A DNA stretch of 11,417 nt from positions 1 to 11,417 of the forward strand of contig JAFQOY010000141.1 in the NCBI GenBank assembly GCA_017412025.1, given 5' to 3'. Below, in pieces: positions 1 through 6,537 of the stretch. The stretch comes from Clostridia bacterium (GTDB taxonomy: Bacteria; Bacillota_A; Clostridia; Christensenellales; Aristaeellaceae). The notes under the pieces were generated by a model. That model did no database searches. It had not been told where the DNA came from and was given only the letters and a program-made list of their open reading frames with translations. Numbering within the stretch: the first letter of the stretch is position 1; every line of letters starts with the position of its first letter. A program made the position numbers and the translations under genes.

Positions 1-282
1 GGCTGCGAAGCCCGGCTCTTTGTCTGTCAGGGCAGATGCGACAGAGCAAACAGGCCGCTTGCCTGCAGGCTGTTTCCGCTGTTTTTAAAGTTTAAGGAGG
101 ACGGCAGCACAAAAATGCGCATCGACGTCCGCGCCAAAGCCGTCTGTCCCCTGACAGACTATGGCGTCAGGGCGCTTGATCCGGATTTCAGGCACGCCGC
201 GCGCCGGGCATACGACCTGCTGCTTGCGGACGATACGCAGGCAGCGTATCTCAAAGACCTTGACGACGCATTTTCACTCTAA
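1..282 (+). CDS. C-terminal part of a YkgJ-like cysteine-cluster (zinc/iron-chelating domain) protein, cut by the left edge
   Basis: Frame 1 is open from the first base to a TAA at 280-282, giving 93 visible codons with the start outside the window. The peptide has cysteines at visible residues 2, 9, 13, 22 and 49. It contains the stretch GRCDRANRPLACRLFPLF and later IDVRAKAVCPL, which resembles the CxxxC...RPxxCRxFP...CPL pattern of the YkgJ-type CxxCxxCC zinc/iron-chelate family. The role of that family is poorly known; binding of an Fe-S or zinc centre is inferred from the cysteines. An internal ATG at 115, with AAGGAGG at 94-100, could start a 55-residue protein, but the open frame and family-like residues upstream argue for one longer gene. 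It converges on the minus-strand genes and ends just before a bidirectional terminator. Confidence 0.72.
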   Translation, partial: GCEARLFVCQGRCDRANRPLACRLFPLFLKFKEDGSTKMRIDVRAKAVCPLTDYGVRALDPDFRHAARRAYDLLLADDTQAAYLKDLDDAFSL

Positions 283-285
283 CGC

Positions 286-318
286 AAAAGCAGTTCTGCG
301 CCGGAACTGCTTTCTTTT
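286..318. terminator. Bidirectional rho-independent terminator between convergent genes
   Basis: A perfect 10-bp stem (287-296 with 304-313, arm AAAGCAGTTC) has a 7-base loop. On the plus strand it is followed by TTTCTTTTGC, and on the minus strand by a run of four Ts. It lies between the TAA of the plus-strand gene at 282 and the TAA of the minus-strand lipoprotein gene at 331, so it can end both transcripts. Confidence 0.85.
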
Positions 319-330
319 GCTCATTTTGTC

Positions 331-3297
331 TTATAGTCTCACCTGCTGCGTATATCCATGGGCGTCTCCCACATACAGCACGCCGTTCGCCGCCGACGCC
401 GATTCAAATTGACCGTAGAGGATCGTCGTCGCATTCTCTCCGTTCACATCGCATACAACCACGCCGCTGTCCGTCAGCTGGATCACCTTCTGCCCGTACA
501 CGCCCAGGAAGGACGCGCCGTCGCGCCGGATCGCAGCGCTCTGCCCGTCCACGACGCGGATGACAGAACCGCCGCTGCGCACCAGCAGCGCCTCGCCGCA
601 CAGCGCCGCCTGATCCGCCGCGCCGCTGTAAAGCGTCTCCCGCTTTCCTGTCTGTATCCCGAAGGACTCAACGCCCTTGCTCGTCACGCAGAGGAGCGCA
701 TCCTTCTGCGCATCGAGCACAAAGTCTGCCACGCCCTCCATCAGTTCGCTTTCCTCGCCCGAAAGCGTGCGCTCCCTGAGCGCGCTGTTCGCGTCCAGCA
801 CATACATCACGCCGTCGTGCAGCGCAAAGCGCAGGATGATCCCCGCCCGGCAAAGCACCTGACGGCCCGTCCCGTCCGTATTCATGCGGATCACGCAGTC
901 CTCGCCGCCGTCGCTGGACACATAATACAGCCTGCCGTTTGTCACATGCAGAAAACGCGGCACGTCGCGCGAGAGCACCATGCCGCCCGAACCGTCGTAT
1001 GCCCGGCTGACCAGCGCGCCGCCCTGAGAGGCGTCGGCGTAGTACAGGTTCCGCCTGTCGCCAACGGCAATGCCGCCCCCGCCGATGGAGAGCTGGTACG
1101 CGCCGTTGAGGCGGTATTCCTCGTTTTGCCTGGCGCTGTTGTCCCCTGCAAGTCTGGCCACCTGCGCCGTCACCGCGCCTGTGGCATAGAGCCGCGACTG
1201 CGTGGCGCTGCCCGCGTCGCCGTCGCTCGCAAGGCCGTTCGCCGTCTGGAACTGGCGCACGGCCTGCTGCGTCTGCGCATCGTATACGCCGGTCACAAAA
1301 GAGGACGACAGATATCCAAGCTCTGCCAGCCTGCTCTGAATCTGGCGCACCTGATCGCCGCTCATGCCCATGCTAAGCACCTCGGACACACGCGTGTCCG
1401 AGGTGCTTGAAATCTGTCCGCCTGCTCTTATGCCGTCGCTGTTGAGCGCATCGTCTGAATAGATCAGCTTCAGGCTCTGCGGACCCGCCGCGCCGTCCAC
1501 CTTCAGGTCGTTCATCTTCTGGAAAGCCTTTGTCGCGTCGACCGTCGGCTGGTTGAACTTGCCGGTGACATATTTATCCTGCAGATAGCCCAGCTCGACC
1601 AGACGCTCCTGATAGCGCCTCACGTCCGCGCCCTCGCTCTCCCACTGGATGACGATATCCGTGTTGGGCCTGGTCGTCGGCTCGACATAGACGTCCTCCG
1701 GCGAAGAAGCGCCGCCCGGTCCGAAATAATCGCTGTAGCGTTTGGGGTTGTCGCCATAGAGGATGGACAGCGTGCCTTTTCCGGCAATGCCGTCCGCCGT
1801 CAGGCCGTTCGCCTCCTGGAAGAGCTTGACCGCGCGCTCCGTCGCGGAGCCAAACTGTCCGTCCGGCTCTGCGGAGAGATAGCCAAGGTTCTTCAGATAC
1901 TGCTGGAGCACCAGCACCTCGCTGCTCTCGTCGCCCCGGCGCAGCGTGGAAAGCGATGTGTTCTGTGAAGGCTGCTGCACGCCGTTGCCCTGCGCCTGTC
2001 CCGCCGCGATGGCATTGCCGCTTTCAAGCGCATTGAGCGTACCCCGGCCTGCGATGCCGTCCGCCGCCAGATTGTTTGCCGCCTGGAACGCCGTCACCGC
2101 AGCCGTCGTCTCCGCCGTGAACCTGCCGTCGATTCTGCCGGTATAGTAGCCCAGCTCAAACAGGCGCGCCTGCAGGATATACACGCTCTCGCCGGAATCC
2201 CCCTCGCGCAGCCCTCTGCCGGAGGGGACGGGCGAAGCCGTCGTCCGGCTCGCCGGCCGGCTGCTGCCCGCCAGCTTGCGCAGCGTCGACGCGCCTGCAT
2301 TGCCGTCCGCTGTCAGGTTGTTGTTCTTCTGGTATTCGATCAGCGCCAGCCGCGTTTCCTCGCCGAATACGCCGTCGGCCACGCCGGAAAGATAGCGCAG
2401 CTCAATCAGCCGCTCCTGCATGGCGTAGACGTCGTTGCCCGTCATGCCCAGGCTGAGTGTACGCGCCTGCCCCGGATCGGCCGTCGCAACGGGATTGCTG
2501 GCATAGCGCGCGCTGGTGGAATACAGCTTGCTCTGCGTCTGCTGACCCGCCTGGCCGTCGCCGGAAAGCCCGTTATTGCGCTGGAACGCCTTGACGGCGT
2601 CCGCCGTCGTCTCGCCGTATATGCCGTCCACGCCGCCGGAATAATATCCAAGCTCCGAAAGTCTCGCCTGCAGCTTGCGCACCTCAAGGCCGGAGGCGCC
2701 GACCTTCAGCAGCAGATAGCTGTTCTGCGTGCCGGCAGCGCTGACATACTTCGCCTTCGCGGCGCTTGAATATACCAGATCCTGCGTCTGCCTGCCGGCA
2801 ATGCCGTCCGCCACAAGCCCGTTTCTCTCCTGAAACTCCATCACAGCGCTCTGTGTTCCCGCTGCATATTTGCCGTCGATGACGCCGCTGTAATAACCCA
2901 GCTCCGTCAGCCGGGACTGAAGATCCGAGACGTCGCTGCCTGTGGAGCCCATGCGCAGCACAGGATAGCCCGCGTTGTAATCCTGCGTCGACGTCGCCCA
3001 GCTCTGCTGTCCCGGCGCGGCGGTCGCAGCGCTGATCGGCGTGGCCGCGGGCAGGCCGGAGGACGCCCAGTCCTCCCACGTGCTCTGGTCGCTCGCCTGC
3101 CAGTCATCCTGCGCAGGCGTCGGCGTCGCAGCCGGCTCGGGCGTCGGCGTGTTGGTCGGCAGCGGCTGCACCGTACCAAACGGAATCGTTCCCTCCGTGA
3201 TCACCAGCGGATCCAGCATCGGATCCGGCTGGATCATGCAGCCGCCGAGCAGCGGCAGCATGCCTGCGAGCATTACGGCAAAAAGAACCTTCTTCAT
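331..3297 (-). CDS. Lipoprotein with seven peptidoglycan-binding repeats and a DUF5050-like propeller C-terminus
   Basis: This 988-residue protein starts at the ATG at 3297, which has AGGAGG at 3305-3310, 7 bases upstream. The frame is open further upstream, but only this start gives a proper signal: MKK, a hydrophobic core, then the lipobox LLGGC, so Cys20 would be lipidated and the protein anchored outside the membrane. A Pro/Thr/Ser-rich linker (about 25-110) follows. Seven PG_binding_1-type repeats lie near residues 113-178, 196-260, 281-344, 362-426, 451-515, 549-615 and 640-706. Each has the pattern LxxGxxGxxVxxLQxRLxELGYxxG...DGxxGxxT..AVxxFQxxNGLxxDGxAG. Residues 728-988 have repeated short LYY/LYV strands and NTDGT-like turns, like the DUF5050 beta-propeller. 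No catalytic domain is visible, so a cell-wall-binding or sensory scaffold is the best inference. The gene lies 68 bases after the HAD gene, with its own candidate promoter in the gap. Confidence 0.9.
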   Translation of the reverse strand: MKKVLFAVMLAGMLPLLGGCMIQPDPMLDPLVITEGTIPFGTVQPLPTNTPTPEPAATPTPAQDDWQASDQSTWEDWASSGLPAATPISAATAAPGQQSWATSTQDYNAGYPVLRMGSTGSDVSDLQSRLTELGYYSGVIDGKYAAGTQSAVMEFQERNGLVADGIAGRQTQDLVYSSAAKAKYVSAAGTQNSYLLLKVGASGLEVRKLQARLSELGYYSGGVDGIYGETTADAVKAFQRNNGLSGDGQAGQQTQSKLYSTSARYASNPVATADPGQARTLSLGMTGNDVYAMQERLIELRYLSGVADGVFGEETRLALIEYQKNNNLTADGNAGASTLRKLAGSSRPASRTTASPVPSGRGLREGDSGESVYILQARLFELGYYTGRIDGRFTAETTAAVTAFQAANNLAADGIAGRGTLNALESGNAIAAGQAQGNGVQQPSQNTSLSTLRRGDESSEVLVLQQYLKNLGYLSAEPDGQFGSATERAVKLFQEANGLTADGIAGKGTLSILYGDNPKRYSDYFGPGGASSPEDVYVEPTTRPNTDIVIQWESEGADVRRYQERLVELGYLQDKYVTGKFNQPTVDATKAFQKMNDLKVDGAAGPQSLKLIYSDDALNSDGIRAGGQISSTSDTRVSEVLSMGMSGDQVRQIQSRLAELGYLSSSFVTGVYDAQTQQAVRQFQTANGLASDGDAGSATQSRLYATGAVTAQVARLAGDNSARQNEEYRLNGAYQLSIGGGGIAVGDRRNLYYADASQGGALVSRAYDGSGGMVLSRDVPRFLHVTNGRLYYVSSDGGEDCVIRMNTDGTGRQVLCRAGIILRFALHDGVMYVLDANSALRERTLSGEESELMEGVADFVLDAQKDALLCVTSKGVESFGIQTGKRETLYSGAADQAALCGEALLVRSGGSVIRVVDGQSAAIRRDGASFLGVYGQKVIQLTDSGVVVCDVNGENATTILYGQFESASAANGVLYVGDAHGYTQQVRL
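1180..2961 (-). repeat. Seven diverged tandem peptidoglycan-binding repeat units within the lipoprotein gene
   Basis: Seven coding repeats of about 65 codons are separated by linkers of 16-36 codons; the linkers flanking units 3 and 4 and units 4 and 5 are rich in Pro/Ser/Thr/Gln. Units 6 and 7 form a subtype: they carry an extra Thr-Gly segment (YVTGKF, FVTGVY) where units 1-5 read DGxxG. The units are diverged at DNA level, which suggests old duplication rather than recent slippage. Confidence 0.8.
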
Positions 3298-3304
3298 GCC
3301 CTCT

Positions 3305-3310
3305 CCTCCT
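3305..3310 (-). promoter_or_regulatory. Ribosome binding site that fixes the lipoprotein start
   Basis: A perfect AGGAGG lies 7 bases before the ATG at 3297. It selects the start that gives a lipoprotein signal peptide over in-frame upstream codons near 3369. Confidence 0.8.
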
Positions 3311-3330
3311 CGCTCAAATGTCTGCTTGAA

Positions 3331-3360
3331 TAGGATATGCGCTCCGGTCCGCACGCGTTC
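3331..3360 (-). promoter_or_regulatory. Candidate sigma-K-type promoter for the lipoprotein gene
   Basis: On the minus strand CATATCCTA (3331-3339) fits the sigma-K -10 consensus CATANNNTA. It is preceded at a 17-base spacing by GAAC (3357-3360), which holds the AC of the sigma-K -35. The site lies in the 68-base gap between the HAD stop and the lipoprotein start, about 33 bases before the ATG. The match is short and the assignment is inferred from consensus only. Confidence 0.35.
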
Positions 3361-3365
3361 ATGCA

Positions 3366-4067
3366 TCATGCATCTCCCATAAGGATCCGGTCCACCTCGT
3401 CAAGCGAGCGGATCTCATAGCGGACGGGAAGTCCCTTTGTGTTGGCAGCGCCCTTGGGATTATACCAGCAGGCATCCACGCCCGCGTTCGCCGCAGCAGC
3501 GATGTCGCTTGAAAGCGAATCGCCCAGCATCAGCGCGCGCGTCTTATCCGTTACGCCAACCATTTCCATGCCCATTTCCAGCATCTTCGGATCGGGCTTC
3601 GCCGCGCCGATCTCCTCGCTGATCACCATGCCGCGGATATACTGTTTCACGGGGCTGCCATCCATGCGCCCATGCTGTATCCTTGAAATGCCGTTGGTGA
3701 CAATGATGACCGGCAGCAGTCTGCTCCAGCGCGCAACCGCCTCTATCGCGCCCTCAATCGGCACGCTCTGCATCCCCAGGCTGTCGGCATATACCGCTGC
3801 TATTTCAGCAGCGTCAAGGTCCGTCCGTCCGATGCGCTCAAGGAACTGCTCAAACCGCCTCACGCGCAGCACCTTCTGAGTGATACCGCCCTGCTCAAGC
3901 AGTTTCCACAGGGCGGAATTGATCTGAATATACGTATCAAGCAGCTCCTGCGTCGCTTCCATGCCCATATGCGCGCAGGTCAGCGCAAAGGCGTTCTTTT
4001 CCGCCTGCTCAAAGTCAAAAATGGTGTTGTCTGCATCGCAAAGCAGCACATCGTAACGTACCTTCAT
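3366..4067 (-). CDS. HAD-superfamily hydrolase, YjjG/YfnB-type noncanonical pyrimidine nucleotidase
   Basis: This 233-residue protein matches the usual 225-235 of the YjjG/YfnB group. All four HAD motifs are visible: motif I DADNT (D11, D13, T15) followed by IFDF, motif II TNG at 124-126, the motif III lysine in AAKPDP (K157), and motif IV GDSLSSD (D183, D188). A helical cap (about 20-100) sits between motifs I and II, as in HAD subfamily IA. Family members dephosphorylate nucleoside monophosphates, including noncanonical pyrimidines (house-cleaning); the substrate here is inferred. The ATG at 4067 was chosen because MKVRYDVLLCDAD matches family N-termini; GAGGAG at 4078-4083 lies 10 bases upstream. 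An ATG at 4073, only 4 bases from that site, is the alternative. The gene follows a promoter-like sequence and precedes the lipoprotein gene. Confidence 0.88.
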   Translation of the reverse strand: MKVRYDVLLCDADNTIFDFEQAEKNAFALTCAHMGMEATQELLDTYIQINSALWKLLEQGGITQKVLRVRRFEQFLERIGRTDLDAAEIAAVYADSLGMQSVPIEGAIEAVARWSRLLPVIIVTNGISRIQHGRMDGSPVKQYIRGMVISEEIGAAKPDPKMLEMGMEMVGVTDKTRALMLGDSLSSDIAAAANAGVDACWYNPKGAANTKGLPVRYEIRSLDEVDRILMGDA

Positions 4068-4107
4068 GCCCATATATCTCCTCTGCTTCAGAATCTGTAC
4101 AGAAATC

Positions 4108-4136
4108 ATTGTATCACAGTTGCATCCCGAATGAAA
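4108..4136 (-). promoter_or_regulatory. Candidate sigma-A promoter with extended -10 for the HAD gene
   Basis: On the minus strand a -10 TACAAT (4108-4113) is preceded by TGA, giving the extended TGnTACAAT form. A weak -35, TTTCAT (4131-4136), lies at 17-base spacing. It is about 40 bases before the ATG at 4067 and downstream of the mbl hairpin, where a new transcript is expected. Confidence 0.55.
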
Positions 4137-4172
4137 GACAGAAACCTCTGCCAAATCCATTCATATCATAAA

Positions 4173-4205
4173 CGAAGCTGCGGACGTTTTTCATCCGCAG
4201 CTTCG
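4173..4205 (-). terminator. Hairpin terminator after mbl
   Basis: A perfect 12-bp stem (CGAAGCTGCGGA, 4173-4184, with 4194-4205) has a 9-base loop and begins about 34 bases after the mbl stop. The U-tract on the minus strand is short (TTTATGAT), so termination may be partial. The plus-strand side is more T-rich, but no plus-strand gene ends here. Confidence 0.65.
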
Positions 4206-4238
4206 CCTGTCTTTTCTTGATTTGCTCCCTCGATCGGC

Positions 4239-5276
4239 TCAATCTTTGTTCAGCAGATCGCTCTTGCCGCCGGAAACGAAGTCAATGTTTTCATACCGCT
4301 GGGCATCGTCAATCAGCTCGCTCAGGCCGTGCGCCACGCACAGCTCCGGCTCATCGGCAAGCACGGTGTCGATCTTCAGCTGATCGGAGAGCACCTCCGC
4401 CAGGCCAAAGAGCTGCGCGCCTCCGCCGGAAAGCGTGATGCCCTCGTCAAAGATATCGCTGGCCAGCTCCGGCGGCGTGCGCTCGATGATCCTGCGCAGC
4501 GCGCTGATCAGATCGCGCAGCGGCTCCTCCAGCGCCTCGATCATCTCCTCGGAGTTGACCGTCACCGCGCGCGGCAGGCCGGAAACCAGGCTGCGGCCGC
4601 ACGCATCCATCTCCAGCGTTGCGCCGCGCATGCGCGCGGAGCCGATGTTGATCTTGAGCTCTTCCGCCGTGCGCGCGCCGATGAGCAGGTTGTGCTTCTT
4701 TCTCAGATAGTCGATGATCGCCTCGTCAAACTTATCTCCGCCGACGTCCAGAATATCCCATACAATCTGATGACCGAAGGAGAATACCGAGATGTTCGTT
4801 CTTCCTCCGCCGATATCGATGTTCATGCGGCCGTACGGCTGGTCGATGCGAATGCCCGCACCGATGGACGCCGCGACATTTTCATCCACCGGTATGACGC
4901 TGCGCACGCCCGCGTCGATCATGATGTCCACCAGCGTCTGCCTCTCGCTGGGCACCATGCCGCCCGGAAGCGCCATCAGAAGGTCCGGCCTGAACGCAGT
5001 GCGCTTGCCGACCACCTTGCGCATAAAATACCGCAGCATCTTGCTGACCAGATCAAAGCTGCGGATGCGGCCGTCGCGCAGCGGACGCTCGACAATCAGT
5101 CCGGCAGGCGTGCGGCCATACATGCGCCGTGCCTCCTCGCCGACCGCCACAACGCTGCGCGTCAACCGGTCGTACGCCACGTAGGCAGGTTCGCTGAGCA
5201 CGACGCCCTTGCCCTTGACGACAATATGCAGGGTCGAGGTACCCAGATCCATTCCCAGTTCATCTACGCCAAACAT
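4239..5276 (-). CDS. mbl: MreB/Mbl-type actin-like cell-shape protein
   Basis: This 345-residue protein is full length for MreB paralogs. The actin-fold nucleotide motifs are visible: phosphate-1 MDLGTSTL (9-16), IDIGGGRTNISV (153-164), the family block GGDKFDEAIIDYLRKK (179-194) followed by NLLIGARTAEELK, and the adenosine motif TLSGGGAQLFGL (281-292). Such proteins form membrane-associated ATP-dependent filaments that guide lateral wall synthesis. The call mbl, rather than mreB or mreBH, rests mainly on its position 29 bases after spoIIID, an order known from Bacillus. Several normally strict positions differ: GTST for GTAN, GGGRTN for GGGTTE, PGGM for PSGx, and DEN for EEP at 131-133. The ATG at 5276 has AAAGGAG 10 bases upstream. 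It is probably co-transcribed with spoIIID. Confidence 0.9.
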   Translation of the reverse strand: MFGVDELGMDLGTSTLHIVVKGKGVVLSEPAYVAYDRLTRSVVAVGEEARRMYGRTPAGLIVERPLRDGRIRSFDLVSKMLRYFMRKVVGKRTAFRPDLLMALPGGMVPSERQTLVDIMIDAGVRSVIPVDENVAASIGAGIRIDQPYGRMNIDIGGGRTNISVFSFGHQIVWDILDVGGDKFDEAIIDYLRKKHNLLIGARTAEELKINIGSARMRGATLEMDACGRSLVSGLPRAVTVNSEEMIEALEEPLRDLISALRRIIERTPPELASDIFDEGITLSGGGAQLFGLAEVLSDQLKIDTVLADEPELCVAHGLSELIDDAQRYENIDFVSGGKSDLLNKD

Positions 5277-5305
5277 GGATGCTGTACTCCTTTAGGTTGA
5301 TCTCT

Positions 5306-5593
5306 TCAATAATCCTCATGCATGCGGCCTGCGCGCAGGCGGATTCTCTCATAGCGCCTTCTGGTCGCCTCTCCGCCGCGGATATGCCGCTCCGCCTTGT
5401 TCTTCTGAAACACCGCCGCAACCTCCTCGGCCAGCGGCCGGGAAAGCTGCGCAATGCGCGTCTCCATATCCTTGTGCACCGTCGACTTGGAAACGCCAAG
5501 CACCCTGGCCGTCTCTCTCACCGTCGCGCCGTGCGCCGCGATGTATTCCGCTTCCCTGATCACCCTGCGCTCAATCGCCGCCTTCACGCGCAT
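5306..5593 (-). CDS. spoIIID: Stage III sporulation transcriptional regulator SpoIIID
   Basis: This small DNA-binding protein (95 residues; about 93 in Bacillus) switches genes on and off in the mother cell during sporulation, between the sigma-E and sigma-K stages. The helix-turn-helix is at about 24-43, with VSKSTVHKD at 34-42 matching the family recognition helix. The hallmark HIRGGEATRRRY (70-81) and a basic tail follow. The ATG at 5593 abuts a run of six Gs, so a GTG at 5587, 6 bases after that run, may be the true start and would give 93 residues. Its promoter overlaps the end of truA and mbl follows. It is strong evidence that the organism belongs to an endospore-forming lineage. Confidence 0.93.
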   Translation of the reverse strand: MRVKAAIERRVIREAEYIAAHGATVRETARVLGVSKSTVHKDMETRIAQLSRPLAEEVAAVFQKNKAERHIRGGEATRRRYERIRLRAGRMHEDY

Positions 5594-5599
5594 CCCCCC
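5594..5599 (-). promoter_or_regulatory. G-run acting as a weak ribosome binding site for spoIIID
   Basis: Six consecutive Gs on the minus strand directly touch the ATG at 5593, leaving no spacer, but lie 6 bases from an in-frame GTG at 5587. No AGGAGG is seen in the 40 bases upstream. This is unlike the other genes here, nearly all of which have GGAG-type sites, and favours the GTG start. Confidence 0.4.
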
Positions 5600-5685
5600 A
5601 GACAGTCTCGTCAGTCCGGGCTATCCTATGCGCGCATGCATCAAAGGTGAAGCAAAAGCGTTCGCGGTATTTTTCGGTTTTCTTT

Positions 5686-5715
5686 ATGATAGCGCAGGCG
5701 TATACGCCCTGTCAA
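5686..5715 (-). promoter_or_regulatory. Sigma-A-type promoter for spoIIID-mbl with a palindrome in the spacer
   Basis: On the minus strand a perfect -35 TTGACA (5710-5715) and a -10 TATCAT (5686-5691) are separated by 18 bases. The -35 overlaps the truA TGA stop at 5712-5714. The spacer contains the 12-base perfect palindrome GGCGTATACGCC (5697-5708), which could be an operator. The leader to spoIIID would be about 85 bases. I did not find a convincing sigma-E promoter, which would be expected for spoIIID. Confidence 0.65.
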
Positions 5716-6491
5716 TCAAAACAGGCAAGCGCTTTTTCCTCGTCCCCTTCATAGAGAACCGCCATCAGCGCAAGCCCTTTTGCGGGCGCCGTCTGGCCAA
5801 GCGCCAGCCGGTCTCCGGTTTCAATCGCCGCCCGGATTGCGCCGGGCGCACGCTTGCCCGTGCCGATTTCCATCAGCGTGCCGGCGATGATGCGCACCAT
5901 GTTGTACAAAAATCCGTCGCCCATCACCAGCAGCGTCACCTGATCACCCCGGCGCACGACGTCTGCGCGGTAGATGGTGCGCACCGTGCTTTTGACCACG
6001 CTGCCGCTGGCGGCAAACGCAGCAAAATCATGCGTGCCCAGCAGCGCCTGCGCCTCCTCATGCATGCGCTCCGCGTCAAGTTCAAGGGGTACATGCGCCA
6101 TGAACTGCCTGCCAATGGCGCAGTCGTGCCGGCTGTTGTAAAACGTATAGCGGTAGACCTTGCCCGCCGCGCTGTAACGCGCGTGAAATCCCTCCGGCGC
6201 AGGTCCGCTTTCGCGGATGCGGATATCCGGCGGGAGCATGGTGTTGAGCGCAAAAGCGATCTTCTCTGCCGGAATGCGCGTCGCGCTGTCAAAATGCGCG
6301 CACAGGCCATAGGCATGCACGCCTGCGTCCGTCCGGCTGGAGCCGGTGACGGCGATCTCCTCGCCGGTCAGGCGCGAAAGCGCTTCCTCAAGCGCCTGCT
6401 GCACGCTCGGCCCGTTGATCTGCCGCTGCCATCCGCAGTAATCCGTGCCGTCGTATTCCACCGTCAGGCGGAAACGCCGCAGGCCCTCCAT
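5712..6491 (-). CDS. truA: tRNA pseudouridine(38-40) synthase TruA
   Basis: TruA isomerises uridines 38-40 in the anticodon arm of many tRNAs. From the ATG at 6491 the protein has 259 residues, normal for the family. It shows the N-terminal block RLTVEYDGTDYCGWQRQ, the catalytic motif GSSRTDAGVHA with nucleophile Asp55, the FHARYSA and KVYRYTFYN segments, and the C-terminal GDGFLYNMVRIIAGTLMEIG motif. A TTG at 6545 with GGAGGG 8 bases upstream would overlap ecfT by 8 bases and add 18 residues without family similarity, so ATG is preferred but not certain. Presence after ecfA1-ecfA2-ecfT is the usual Firmicute order. The rplM-rpsI pair that often follows is replaced here by spoIIID-mbl. Confidence 0.95.
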   Translation of the reverse strand: MEGLRRFRLTVEYDGTDYCGWQRQINGPSVQQALEEALSRLTGEEIAVTGSSRTDAGVHAYGLCAHFDSATRIPAEKIAFALNTMLPPDIRIRESGPAPEGFHARYSAAGKVYRYTFYNSRHDCAIGRQFMAHVPLELDAERMHEEAQALLGTHDFAAFAASGSVVKSTVRTIYRADVVRRGDQVTLLVMGDGFLYNMVRIIAGTLMEIGTGKRAPGAIRAAIETGDRLALGQTAPAKGLALMAVLYEGDEEKALACFD

Positions 6492-6537
6492 CGGATGATC
6501 CGCCTCAGAGGGCCTGTGTTTGCTCGCAAGCTTCAGC

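Noticed and set aside
41..86. Hairpin with AAACAG/CTGTTT arms followed by a T-run, looking like a terminator
   Set aside because: The stem needs bulges, and the region lies inside an open frame with family-like residues (RPLACRLFPL), so it is better explained as coding sequence.
115..282. Independent 55-residue gene with AAGGAGG upstream
   Set aside because: The spacer of 14 bases is long and the same frame stays open with conserved motifs to the left edge; it is most likely the tail of a longer gene.
358..1410. Plus-strand open frame of 350 codons
   Set aside because: It is antisense to the propeller region of the lipoprotein gene, has no good ribosome binding site and is Arg/His/Ala-rich as expected of a shadow frame.
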